NCBI RefSeq assembly: GCF_003854895.1
Contig: NZ_CP033966.1
Span: 4,836,001 to 4,900,000 of the forward strand
DNA length: 64,000 nt
Reading direction: 5' to 3'
Source of the DNA: Pigmentiphaga sp. H8
GTDB lineage: Bacteria > Pseudomonadota > Gammaproteobacteria > Burkholderiales > Burkholderiaceae_B
In this document: positions 56,086 through 64,000 of the stretch, piece after piece
How the letters are laid out: every line of letters starts with the position of its first letter
Position numbering within the stretch: position 1 is the first letter of the stretch
Position numbers and translations under genes: made by a program
Notes under the pieces: generated by a model
The model's input: only the letters and a program-made list of their open reading frames with translations
Told to the model about the DNA's origin: nothing
The model's database searches: none

Positions 56086-57435
56086 TCAGTCCGGACGCTG
56101 GGACAGGCGATGCTCCAGATAATGGATGTTGGTTCCGCCTTCGATGAAGCGGGCATCCTGGAGCAGTTCGCGATGCAGCGCGATGTTGGTCGAAATGCCG
56201 TCGACCGCCATTTCCGACAGGGCGATGCGCATACGCGCCAGCGCCTGGTCGCGCGTATCGCCATAGGCGATGACCTTGGCGATCATGGAATCGTAGTTCG
56301 GCGGCACGAAATAGCCGTTGTAGACGTGCGAATCGACGCGGATGCCGGGGCCCCCGGGAACGTGCCAGTTGGTGATGCGGCCCGGGCTGGGGGTGAAGCG
56401 GAACGGATCCTCGGCGTTGATCCGGCATTCGATGGCATGCCCGCGGAACACGACGTCGCGCTGGCGCAGCCGCAGCTTCTCGCCGGCGGCGATGCGGATC
56501 TGCTCCTGCACCAGGTCCACGCCGGTGATCGCCTCGGTGACCGGGTGCTCGACCTGGATGCGGGTGTTCATTTCGATGAAATAGAACTCGCCGTTCTCGT
56601 ACAGGAACTCGAACGTGCCCGCGCCGCGATAGCCGATCTTGCGGCAGGCGTCGGCGCAGCGGTCGCCGATGCGGTCGATCAGCCGGCGCGGGATGTGCGG
56701 CGCCGGCGCTTCCTCGATGATCTTCTGGTGGCGGCGCTGCATCGAGCAGTCGCGCTCGCCCAGCCAGATCGCGCCGCGCTGGCCGTCGGCCAGGATCTGG
56801 ATCTCGACGTGGCGGGGGTTCTCGAGGAACTTCTCCATGTACACGTCGGGATTGTTGAACGCGGCCGCGGCCTCGGACCGCGTCATGGTCACGGCGTTGA
56901 GCAGCGCGGCCTCGGTGTGGACCACGCGCATGCCCCGGCCGCCACCGCCGCCGGCGGCCTTGATGATGACCGGATAGCCGACCTTGCGGGCGATCTGGAT
57001 GATTTCCTTCGGGTCCTCGGGCAGCGCGCCGTCGGAACCGGGCACGACGGGAACGCCGGCCGCGATCATGGCCTGCTTGGCGCTGACCTTGTCGCCCATC
57101 ATGCGGATGGATTCAGGCTTGGGGCCGATGAACACGAAGCCGCTCTTCTCGACCCGCTCGGCGAAATCGGCATTCTCGGACAGGAAGCCGTAGCCCGGGT
57201 GGATGGCCTCGGCGTCGGTAACCTCGGCCGCCGAGATGATGGCCGGCATGTTCAGATAGCTCTCGCGCGAAGGCGCGGGCCCGATGCAGACCGACTCGTC
57301 GGCCAGCTTGACGTACTTCGCCTCGCGGTCGGCCTCGGAGTGCACGACCACGCTCTTGATCCCCAGCTCGCGGCAGGCGCGCTGGATGCGCAGGGCGATT
57401 TCCCCGCGATTCGCGATCAGGATCTTTTCAAACAT
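56086..57435 (-). CDS. accC: Acetyl-CoA carboxylase, biotin carboxylase subunit
   Basis: A 449-residue ATP-grasp enzyme from ATG 57435 (MFEKILIANRGEIALRIQRA), the normal length. It has KAAGGGGGRGMR (ATP lid), ERDCSMQRRHQKIIEEAPAP and FIEMNTRIQVEHPVTE. It carboxylates biotin on AccB in the first step of fatty-acid synthesis. Confidence 0.97.
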   Translation of the reverse strand: MFEKILIANRGEIALRIQRACRELGIKSVVVHSEADREAKYVKLADESVCIGPAPSRESYLNMPAIISAAEVTDAEAIHPGYGFLSENADFAERVEKSGFVFIGPKPESIRMMGDKVSAKQAMIAAGVPVVPGSDGALPEDPKEIIQIARKVGYPVIIKAAGGGGGRGMRVVHTEAALLNAVTMTRSEAAAAFNNPDVYMEKFLENPRHVEIQILADGQRGAIWLGERDCSMQRRHQKIIEEAPAPHIPRRLIDRIGDRCADACRKIGYRGAGTFEFLYENGEFYFIEMNTRIQVEHPVTEAITGVDLVQEQIRIAAGEKLRLRQRDVVFRGHAIECRINAEDPFRFTPSPGRITNWHVPGGPGIRVDSHVYNGYFVPPNYDSMIAKVIAYGDTRDQALARMRIALSEMAVDGISTNIALHRELLQDARFIEGGTNIHYLEHRLSQRPD

Positions 57436-57603
57436 GAACGAATGTCCTGAAAAAGTCGGACGGCTGGTCGGGGCGCCTTCCTCCGGCGGCGTCGCGGCGG
57501 ACGATGCCTTGCCGGGACTGGCGCGCCGGTCCCGGCGCCCGACTGATAACACGGTGTGGAGCGCATCAACGGGCAAGGTGTCGATGCGCATGGTGTGGAC
57601 CGG

Positions 57604-58065
57604 TCAGCCGATCACGAACAGGGGTTGGCCGAATTCGACCGGCTGGCCGTTCTCGACCAGGATTTCCTTGATGGTGCCGGCCTTGTCCGCCTCGATCTCG
57701 TTGAGCAGCTTCATGGCCTCGATGATGCACAGGGGATCGCCTTCCTTGACGGCCTGGCCCACGTCCACGAACGCCGCGGCGCCGGGGTTGGGCGCGCGGT
57801 AGAAGGTGCCGACCATGGGCGACTTGACGACGTGGCCCTGGGCCACGACGGGCGCCGGGGCGGGCGCGGCTTCCGGGGCCGGAGCCGGCGCGGCGGCGGC
57901 CTGCGGCATGACCTGATAGGCCTGGACCGCCGGCGCGGCGGTGAACTGGCCACCTTGCGCGAACTTGACGATGCGTACCTTGCCTTCGCCTTCGGTGATC
58001 TCCAGCTCGGCGATGCCGGACTCGGCAACCAGGTCGATCAAGGTTTTCAGTTTTCTAAGATCCAT
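57604..58065 (-). CDS. accB: Acetyl-CoA carboxylase, biotin carboxyl carrier protein
   Basis: A 153-residue protein from ATG 58065 (MDLRKLKTLIDLVAESGIAE). An Ala/Pro-rich hinge (about 55-80) joins it to the biotinyl domain, with the biotin Lys in EAMKLLNEIEAD. It carries carboxybiotin between AccC and AccAD. It is 22 bp downstream of aroQ; the accB-accC gap is 168 bp. Confidence 0.97.
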   Translation of the reverse strand: MDLRKLKTLIDLVAESGIAELEITEGEGKVRIVKFAQGGQFTAAPAVQAYQVMPQAAAAPAPAPEAAPAPAPVVAQGHVVKSPMVGTFYRAPNPGAAAFVDVGQAVKEGDPLCIIEAMKLLNEIEADKAGTIKEILVENGQPVEFGQPLFVIG

Positions 58066-58087
58066 GGGGCTTCCCCAGTAATTTTCT

Positions 58088-58522
58088 TCAATGCGACAGC
58101 GCGTAGCGCACGGCCGCTTCATAGCCATCGGCGCCCAGCCCGGCGATCACGCCCACGGCCAGGTCGGAAAAATAAGAACGGTGCCTGAAGGCTTCCCGCT
58201 TGTGCACGTTCGACAAATGAACTTCGATGAACGGCACCGCCACCGCCGCAAGCGCGTCCCTGACCGCCACGCTGGTATGCGTGTAGGCCGCCGGATTGAT
58301 CACGATGAAATCGACACCTTCGCCCGCGGCCGCCTGGATGCGGTCGACCAGCGCACCTTCGTGGTTGCTCTGGAACGAGGCGAGCGATGCGCCGTGCTGC
58401 TGTGCCAGGGCCAGCAGCCGTGCATCGATGTCGGCCAGCGTCGTCGCACCATAGATACCGGGCTCGCGCGTGCCGAGCAGATTCAGATTCGGGCCGTGCA
58501 AAACCAGGATGCGATGGGCCAT
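58088..58522 (-). CDS. aroQ: 3-dehydroquinate dehydratase, type II
   Basis: A 144-residue enzyme with HGPNLNLLGTREPGIYG (catalytic Tyr), SNHEGALVDRIQAA, NPAAYTHTSVAVRDAL and EVHLSNVHKREAFRH. It makes 3-dehydroshikimate in the shikimate pathway. It precedes accB-accC, a conserved proteobacterial order. Confidence 0.97.
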   Translation of the reverse strand: MAHRILVLHGPNLNLLGTREPGIYGATTLADIDARLLALAQQHGASLASFQSNHEGALVDRIQAAAGEGVDFIVINPAAYTHTSVAVRDALAAVAVPFIEVHLSNVHKREAFRHRSYFSDLAVGVIAGLGADGYEAAVRYALSH

Positions 58523-58660
58523 ATGCCTGCGATGCGATACGGAAGGGCGCGATTTTTACGCAAAACACGCCATATTGTCTATCAATTGTAACGAATTCGA
58601 CGATTCTGCCTATGTCGGGAACATCCCGCGCCGGGGATGCCCCGGGGATCCGCACCGCAT

Positions 58661-59191
58661 TCAGGCAGTCTTGAGCACGCCCCGCAGGGTGTCGGGCTTG
58701 ATCCGGCCGGAATACTGATGGATTACTCCCCCTTTTTCGTCGATCACTACCGTATACGGCAGGCCGCCGCTGGCGTTGCCCAGCTCGCGCGCCAGTTCCG
58801 TACCGACATTGCCGGCGATCAGCAAAGGATAACCCACGGGCACCTTTTCGACGAATTTCCGCATGTTGGCGGCCGAATCGATGCCGATCCCGACAAACTG
58901 CGCCGTATTGGCGAACTCCTTGTGCAACATGTCCAGTTCCGGCATCTCGTCCACGCAGGGCGGGCACCAGGTGGCCCAGAAATTCACCACCAGGCGCTGT
59001 CCCCGCCATTGCTGGAACGGATAGGCACGGCCGTCCAGCCCCTCCAGCGTCTGCGCGTACAGGATATTCACCGCCCGGTCGGACGCGGCATCGGGCGCCA
59101 GGCGCCACCAGGCCACGCCGCCGCCCACCAGGGCCGCCGCGACGCCCGTGCCGCCGTACACCAGCAGCCGGCGGCGGGAAGACGAGTTCAC
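58661..59191 (-). CDS. TlpA/ResA-like periplasmic thiol-disulfide protein
   Basis: A 176-residue thioredoxin-fold protein. GTG 59191 is preferred because AGGAGG lies eight bases upstream; ATG 59272, overlapping the previous gene, would add a low-complexity N-terminus. One N-terminal membrane anchor (LLVYGGTGVAAALVGGGVAW) precedes a domain with the active site WATWCPPC. It probably reduces or isomerises disulfides in the periplasm, for example in cytochrome c maturation. Confidence 0.85.
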   Translation of the reverse strand: MNSSSRRRLLVYGGTGVAAALVGGGVAWWRLAPDAASDRAVNILYAQTLEGLDGRAYPFQQWRGQRLVVNFWATWCPPCVDEMPELDMLHKEFANTAQFVGIGIDSAANMRKFVEKVPVGYPLLIAGNVGTELARELGNASGGLPYTVVIDEKGGVIHQYSGRIKPDTLRGVLKTA

Positions 59192-59268
59192 TGGACTACC
59201 CTCCTGTCGCTGCGCGACATCCTCCCCGCGGGAGGTCGCGCGCCCTTCGGGCGGCCGGGCGGGCGCGC

Positions 59269-59886
59269 TCATGCCGTTTCCCCCTGCATCCGCCCCTCCA
59301 CGTCGTCCAGCAGCCGGGCGACGGCCCGCGCGTCGCCGCGCTCGGGGCGGCCGTCCGGGCCGGGCTTCAAGGCCCCGCGCAGCGCCAGGCCATCATAGAT
59401 GCTCAACATGACGCCTTCCTCCTGCCAGAGGAAGTACAGGGCCTCGACCTTGCCGCGGCCGCGGAAATCCGGGCGCTCGCCCACTTCGTATTTGATGCCA
59501 TGGTTCAGGAGGAATATCTCGACTTCCTTGGACGAATCGGCGAAGCACTGCAGGGCGATGTCGGAATGCTCGCCGGCGGTGCCGTTCCAGACAGGACCGA
59601 CCAGGTAGGGCTGGAATCGTTCCAGCAGGTCCATGACCGACAGCGCCACCCGCCGCAGCCTGGCGAGGCGCGCGGGCTGGGTATCCCCCATGAACAAGGC
59701 CTGATATTCGCGGACCTCGCTCTCTATTTCGTCATTGTCCGGCAGCACGTCGCCGCGGGGCAGGCTGCCCGCCCCGACCAGCTGCTTGACCGCCTTGCGC
59801 TTGGCCGTGCTGTAGTCCAGGCCGTCCTCGGCGATCATCCGGGCCGCGGCGGCGGCGATTTCCTGGCGCAAAGAAGAAAACGACAT
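59269..59886 (-). CDS. Conserved protein of unknown function next to mpl
   Basis: A 205-residue soluble protein (MSFSSLRQEIAAAAARMIAEDGLDYSTAKRK start, given in part). It is helical at the N-terminus and mixed after, with YLVGPVWNGTAGEHSDIALQ and YEVGERPDFRGRGKVEALYF. I recall similar proteins being annotated as nucleotidyltransferases or, misleadingly, as UDP-MurNAc-alanine ligases, but no active-site motif is clear. It is divergent from mpl. Confidence 0.7.
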   Translation of the reverse strand: MSFSSLRQEIAAAAARMIAEDGLDYSTAKRKAVKQLVGAGSLPRGDVLPDNDEIESEVREYQALFMGDTQPARLARLRRVALSVMDLLERFQPYLVGPVWNGTAGEHSDIALQCFADSSKEVEIFLLNHGIKYEVGERPDFRGRGKVEALYFLWQEEGVMLSIYDGLALRGALKPGPDGRPERGDARAVARLLDDVEGRMQGETA

Positions 59887-59998
59887 GATTGCTCCGAGGA
59901 GGTGACCCCGACATCATACTTCGTCCCCGGTCCGACCCGCGGCGGCCCGGTCCGGCCCGGGCGTCTACAATCCATACCCCGACCGGAAGCAGGCAACC

Positions 59999-61399
59999 AT
60001 GCATCTACACATACTCGGCATCTGCGGCACCTTCATGGGCGGCCTGGCGCTGATCGCGCGGGCGGCCGGGCACCGCGTCACCGGCTGCGACGCCGGCGTC
60101 TACCCGCCCATGAGCACCCAGCTCATGGAACAGGGCATCGAACTCATCGAAGGCTTCGACGCGAGCCAGACGGCGCTGAAGCCGGACCTGTTCGTGGTCG
60201 GCAACGTGGTAAGCCGCGGCAATCCGCTGATGGAAGCCATCCTGAACGAGGGGCTGCCCTACACCTCCGGTCCGCAATGGCTAGGCGAGCACGTGCTGCC
60301 CGGCCACCACGTGCTGGCCGTGGCCGGCACGCACGGCAAGACGACGACGACCTCGATGCTGGCCTGGATCCTGGAATCGGCCGGACTGCAGCCGTCCTTC
60401 CTGGTGGGCGGCGTGCCGCAGGACTTCGGCGTATCGGCGCGCCTCCTGCCCGGCCGGGGCGCCGCGCGGCCGGTATTCGCGATCGAAGCCGACGAGTACG
60501 ACACGGCCTTCTTCGACAAGCGCTCGAAGTTCGTCCACTACCGGCCCCGCACCGCCATCCTGAACAACCTGGAATACGATCACGCCGACATCTTCCCGGA
60601 TCTGGCCGCGATCGAAACCCAATTCCACCACCTGGTGCGGACCATCCCCGGCCAGGGGCGGGTCGTGGCGCCCACCCGCACGCCCGCCATCGATCGGGTG
60701 CTGGCGCGCGGATGCTGGTCGGAAACGGTCACATTCGGCGCCGAAGGCGACTGGCAGGCGGGGCCGGAGGACGCCTCGGGCACCTTCGAGGTCGTCCACC
60801 GGGGCAGGTCCGCTGGCCATGTGGCCTGGACGCTGAGCGGCGAACACAACCGGATGAACGCCCTGGCGGCCATCGCGGCGGCCGAGCACGCGGGGGTCGC
60901 CCCGGCGGACGCCGTGGCGGCCCTGAGCCGCTTCGCGGGGGTCAAGCGCCGCATGGAGCTGCGCGGCACCGTGGACGGCGTGCGGGTCTACGACGACTTC
61001 GCCCACCATCCCACCGCCATCGCCACCACCCTGGCCGGCCTGCGTGCCCGGGTGCCGGGCCAGCGCATCCTGGCCGTGCTGGAACCGCGCTCGAACACCA
61101 TGAAGCTGGGCGCCATGAAGGCCCAGCTTCCCGGCTCGCTGCAAGACGCCGACCTGGTGTTCTGCTTCGGCGCCCAGGACGGCAAGCACGCGCTGGGCTG
61201 GGACCCGGCCGAGGCGCTGGCGCCGCTGGGCGACCGGGCCAGCGGCTGGTCGGACCTGTCCGCCATGGTCGCGGCCATCGCCGCCGCCGCGCGCCCCGGC
61301 GACCACGTCGTGGTGATGAGCAACGGCGGCTTCGGCGGCGTGCACGACAAGCTGCTGCGGGCGCTGCGCGAGCGCGCTCCCGGCGCCGGGGGCGCATGA
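59999..61399 (+). CDS. mpl: UDP-N-acetylmuramate:tripeptide ligase (peptidoglycan recycling)
   Basis: A 466-residue Mur ligase starting MHLHILGICGTFMGGLALIA. The ATP site is AGTHGKTTTTSMLAW (about residue 108), followed by EADEYDTAFFDKRSKF, GEHNRMNALAA and YDDFAHHPTAIA. It joins the recycled tripeptide L-Ala-D-Glu-mDAP to UDP-MurNAc in the cytosol and works in the same recycling route as AmpD. TACAAT at 59966-59971 may be its -10. Confidence 0.96.
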   Translation: MHLHILGICGTFMGGLALIARAAGHRVTGCDAGVYPPMSTQLMEQGIELIEGFDASQTALKPDLFVVGNVVSRGNPLMEAILNEGLPYTSGPQWLGEHVLPGHHVLAVAGTHGKTTTTSMLAWILESAGLQPSFLVGGVPQDFGVSARLLPGRGAARPVFAIEADEYDTAFFDKRSKFVHYRPRTAILNNLEYDHADIFPDLAAIETQFHHLVRTIPGQGRVVAPTRTPAIDRVLARGCWSETVTFGAEGDWQAGPEDASGTFEVVHRGRSAGHVAWTLSGEHNRMNALAAIAAAEHAGVAPADAVAALSRFAGVKRRMELRGTVDGVRVYDDFAHHPTAIATTLAGLRARVPGQRILAVLEPRSNTMKLGAMKAQLPGSLQDADLVFCFGAQDGKHALGWDPAEALAPLGDRASGWSDLSAMVAAIAAAARPGDHVVVMSNGGFGGVHDKLLRALRERAPGAGGA

Positions 61400-62010
61400 T
61401 GCTGCTCTACCTGCACGGGTTCCGGTCCTCGCCCGCCTCGGCCAAGTCGCGGCAGCTGGCGCAGGCCATGGCCGAACGCGGCCGCCGGCGCGAATGGGCC
61501 TGCCCGCAGTTGCCGGCCAGCCCGCGCGCGGCCATGGAACTGGTCGAGCCGCTGGCGCGCGACATGCAGCAGCATGCGCGCGCGAACGGCGGCGAACTGA
61601 CCCTGGTGGGCTCCTCGCTGGGCGGCTACTACGCCACCTGGCTGGCCGAACGGCTGGGCTGCCGCGCCGCGCTGCTCAACCCCGTCGTGCACGGGGCGCG
61701 CGACCTCGCCACGCAGGTGGGCGAACACCTGTCCTACCACGACGGCCAGCCTTTCAGCTTCACCGCCGGCCACGTGGACGAGCTGCGCGCCTACGCCGTC
61801 GCGCGCATCACCCGTCCCTCCCGCTACTATCTATTGGCGGCCACCGGCGACGAAGTGCTGGATTGGCGCGAAATGCGCGACCACTACGCGGGCGCGCGGC
61901 AGCACATCATCGAAGGCGGCGACCACGGCATCACCGACTTCGAGCCTTACCTGCCCGGCGTCCTGGCTTTCGCCGACGCCGCGGCAGACGACGAATCACT
62001 CCCTGGGTAA
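61396..62010 (+). CDS. YqiA-like esterase (alpha/beta-hydrolase)
   Basis: A 204-residue alpha/beta-hydrolase starting MMLLYLHGFRSSPASAKSRQ at ATG 61396, which overlaps the mpl stop; ATG 61399 is an alternative. It has the oxyanion HGF, the nucleophile elbow GSSLGGYYATWLAE and the catalytic His in GGDHGITDFE. It belongs to the YqiA/UPF0227 group; the substrate is unknown. Confidence 0.88.
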   Translation: MMLLYLHGFRSSPASAKSRQLAQAMAERGRRREWACPQLPASPRAAMELVEPLARDMQQHARANGGELTLVGSSLGGYYATWLAERLGCRAALLNPVVHGARDLATQVGEHLSYHDGQPFSFTAGHVDELRAYAVARITRPSRYYLLAATGDEVLDWREMRDHYAGARQHIIEGGDHGITDFEPYLPGVLAFADAAADDESLPG

Positions 62011-62017
62011 ACACACG

Positions 62018-64000
62018 ATGCATGTCCTCTACGAGGATGACGGCGGATTCAAGGCCGCCACTGTCCTGAGCGAAACCGACACCAGCCTGCAGGTCGAGGC
62101 GGCCAGCGGCAAGCGCAGCAAGATCAAGAAATCCGCGGTCATCGTGCGTTTCGAGCAGCCGTCGCCCGAGGCCCTGCTGAAGGAGGCCGACGCGGCCTCG
62201 CAGGACCTGGACCTGGAATTCCTGTGGGAATGCGCGCCCAAGGACGACTTCGACATCCCCGTGCTGGCCGAGGAATACTACGGCCACCCGCCCACCCCGG
62301 TGGAACAGGCCGCCATGCTGCTGCGCGTGCACGGCGCGCCGGTCTATTTCCACCGCCGCGGCAAGGGCAAGTACCGCCCCGCCCCGCCCGACATCCTGGC
62401 GGCCGCGCTGGCCGCGCTGGAAAAGAAGAAACGCCAGGCCGAACAGCAGCAGGCCTGGGTGGACGAGATCAAGGCCGGCACCCTGCCCGAGCCGCTGGCC
62501 CGGCAGGCCGAGACCCTGCTGTTCAAGCCCGACAAGAACACCCTGGAGTGGAAGGCGCTGGACGCCGCCTGCACCCAGTTGCAGAAGCGCCCCGAGCGGC
62601 TGCTGATGGACCTGGGCGCCTTCCCCAGCGCGATCGCCATCCACAAGCGCCGCTTCTATACCCAGCAGTTCCCGCGTGGCACGGGCTTCGCCCCGGCCGA
62701 GGTGCCCGCCATCACGCGTGAACTGCCGCTGGCCGAGGTCGAAGCCTATTCGGTGGACGACATCACGACCACCGAGATCGACGATGCGCTGTCGGTGCAG
62801 GCGCTGGAGGACGGGACGCTGCGGGTCGGCATCCACATCGCCGCCCCGGCCCTGGCCGTCACGCGCGACAGCGACCTGGACGCGCTGGCCCGCGCGCGCA
62901 TGTCCACCGTCTACATGCCGGGCGCCAAGATCCCGATGCAGCCCGACGAGGTGATCGCCGCCTTCTCGCTGGATGCCGGCCGGCCCGTGCCCGCGCTGTC
63001 GCTGTACGTCGTCGCCCATCCCGACACCGGCGAGGTCCTGTCGCACGAATCGCGCATCGAGCGCATCGTCGTGCGCGAGAATCTGCGCCACAACACGCTG
63101 GACGATCTGGTCGGCGAAGAACAGCTGGACGACCCCGCCGCCGAACTGCCCTACGGCCACGTCTTCCGCCCGCTGTGGCGGCTGGCCAAGGCCCTGTCCC
63201 GCCGCCGCGACGAAGTCCGCGGCAAGCCCGAGTCGAACAACCGGGTCGACTTCAGCTTCTACGTGGACGGCGACCCCGATCACCCCGAGTCGGCGCATGT
63301 GCGCATCGAGCAGCGCAAGCGCAACGCGCCGCTGGACCGGCTGGTGGCCGAATACATGATCCTGGCCAACAACCTCTGGGGCGGGCTGCTGTCGTCCTGC
63401 GGGGTGCCGGGCATCTACCGCTCGCAGCAGATGGGCCGGGTGCGGATGGGGACCGCCGCGGCGCCCCATGATTCGATAGGCGTGCCGCAGTACGCCTGGT
63501 GCACTTCGCCGCTGCGCCGCTATGTGGACCTGGTCAACCAGGGCCAGTTGATCGCCGCCATCGAGCACGGCGTATCGGCACGCCTGGTCGCCCCCTTCAA
63601 GCCGCGCGAGGCCGACCTGTACGCCGTCATCAGCGCCTTCGAGGCCAAGTACGGTGCCTATGCCGATTTCCAGCAGGCCATGGAACGCTTCTGGTGCCTG
63701 CGCTGGATCAAGCAGCAAGGCCTGCGCCGGATCGAAGCCGTGGTCCTGCGCGAAGACCTGGTCAGGTTGAAGGACGCGCCCTTCTATACCCGCGTGGGCA
63801 CCCTGCCCGACCTGGAGCGCGGCCGCCACGTCCTGCTGGAAGTGATGGGCGACGACGAACTCGACCTGAGCCTGGACTGCCGCTTCCTGGACGTGGTGGA
63901 TGCGCAGGGGGACGCCGAGGACATCGAGGACGAGCCGACGGCCGAAGCCGCGGCGGAAATCGCCGAGACCGACGCGGCGGACGGCCCCGACGCCACGGAC
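62018..64000 (+). CDS. RNase II-family (RNB) exoribonuclease, 3'-truncated by window
   Basis: At least 660 residues from ATG 62018; the frame is open to the right edge. The RNB domain (from about residue 240) has YSVDDITTTEIDDALSV with the metal-binding Asp residues, then RMGTAAAPHDSIGVPQYAWC and SPLRRYVDLVNQ. An N-terminal Lys-rich segment precedes it. The visible C-terminus is an acidic, Ala-rich tail. It degrades single-stranded RNA from the 3' end. Confidence 0.92.
   Translation, partial: MHVLYEDDGGFKAATVLSETDTSLQVEAASGKRSKIKKSAVIVRFEQPSPEALLKEADAASQDLDLEFLWECAPKDDFDIPVLAEEYYGHPPTPVEQAAMLLRVHGAPVYFHRRGKGKYRPAPPDILAAALAALEKKKRQAEQQQAWVDEIKAGTLPEPLARQAETLLFKPDKNTLEWKALDAACTQLQKRPERLLMDLGAFPSAIAIHKRRFYTQQFPRGTGFAPAEVPAITRELPLAEVEAYSVDDITTTEIDDALSVQALEDGTLRVGIHIAAPALAVTRDSDLDALARARMSTVYMPGAKIPMQPDEVIAAFSLDAGRPVPALSLYVVAHPDTGEVLSHESRIERIVVRENLRHNTLDDLVGEEQLDDPAAELPYGHVFRPLWRLAKALSRRRDEVRGKPESNNRVDFSFYVDGDPDHPESAHVRIEQRKRNAPLDRLVAEYMILANNLWGGLLSSCGVPGIYRSQQMGRVRMGTAAAPHDSIGVPQYAWCTSPLRRYVDLVNQGQLIAAIEHGVSARLVAPFKPREADLYAVISAFEAKYGAYADFQQAMERFWCLRWIKQQGLRRIEAVVLREDLVRLKDAPFYTRVGTLPDLERGRHVLLEVMGDDELDLSLDCRFLDVVDAQGDAEDIEDEPTAEAAAEIAETDAADGPDATD

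Noticed and set aside
54619..57450. A 943-codon open frame on the plus strand opposite accC, prmA and DUF3426
   Set aside because: It spans three well-supported antisense genes and has a low-complexity Gly/Arg/Asp-rich product.
61931..63829. A 632-codon minus-strand frame opposite the RNase II-family gene
   Set aside because: The plus-strand frame carries the RNB motifs; the antisense product has none.

Overview
The window is 64 kb of high-GC chromosome from a betaproteobacterium of the Alcaligenaceae, most likely Bordetella or a close relative. The grounds are four Bug-type (TctC) periplasmic binding proteins, an Ala/Lys-rich histone H1-like protein of the BpH1 type, betaproteobacterial housekeeping neighbourhoods (rplU-rpmA-obgE-proB, ispB next to tRNA-Pro, aroQ-accB-accC-prmA) and strong GC bias at third codon positions. 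No CRISPR array, insertion sequence, phage gene or rRNA operon was seen.

Region 1 (1-11.4 kb) is a surface-polysaccharide locus. Three large two-domain glycosyltransferases (GT4-GT2, GT2-GT4, GT2-GT4), two small coiled-coil proteins of unknown function between them, a Wzm/Wzt ABC exporter, manC (GDP-mannose supply) and galE (UDP-galactose/glucose interconversion) together suggest synthesis and ABC-dependent export of a mannose/galactose-containing glycan.

Region 2 (11.4-19.0 kb) is a catabolic operon read leftwards from a divergent TetR regulator: alpha/beta hydrolase, VOC dioxygenase, aryl-CoA ligase, thioesterase, FAD monooxygenase and Bug receptor. The ligase/monooxygenase/thioesterase trio matches the logic of the salicylyl-CoA to gentisate route. 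Two similar 16-bp palindromes exactly 30 bp apart sit on the divergent promoters.

Region 3 (19.0-25.4 kb) is a second catabolic cassette: CobW GTPase, LVIVD beta-propeller, IclR regulator and Bug receptor on the minus strand, and a PuuE-like deacetylase/imidase and an asparaginase-like amidase on the plus strand. It lies between two copies of the 3' end of the tetR gene (71 bp, 65 identical), which suggests it was inserted between tetR and glpD.

Region 4 (25.4-46 kb) is mostly core: glpD-glpK, a DHA2 drug exporter with a palindromic operator, proB, obgE, rpmA, rplU, ispB, tRNA-Pro(CGG), a CNP1-like lipoprotein, rppH, proS, a Bug receptor, an MCE/Mla-type lipid-transport operon, ffh, a CcsA-like membrane protein, a PP0621-like protein and ampD.

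Region 5 (46-64 kb) holds nrdAB behind a pair of NrdR-box-like sites, the histone-like gene, yggT, a glycine-zipper lipoprotein, a PfkB kinase, a DUF3426 protein, prmA, accC, accB, aroQ, a TlpA/ResA-like thioredoxin, an unknown conserved protein, mpl, a YqiA-like esterase and an RNase II-family gene running off the right edge. Related GC-rich intergenic repeats occur at 32.6-32.9 kb and 51.4-51.7 kb.
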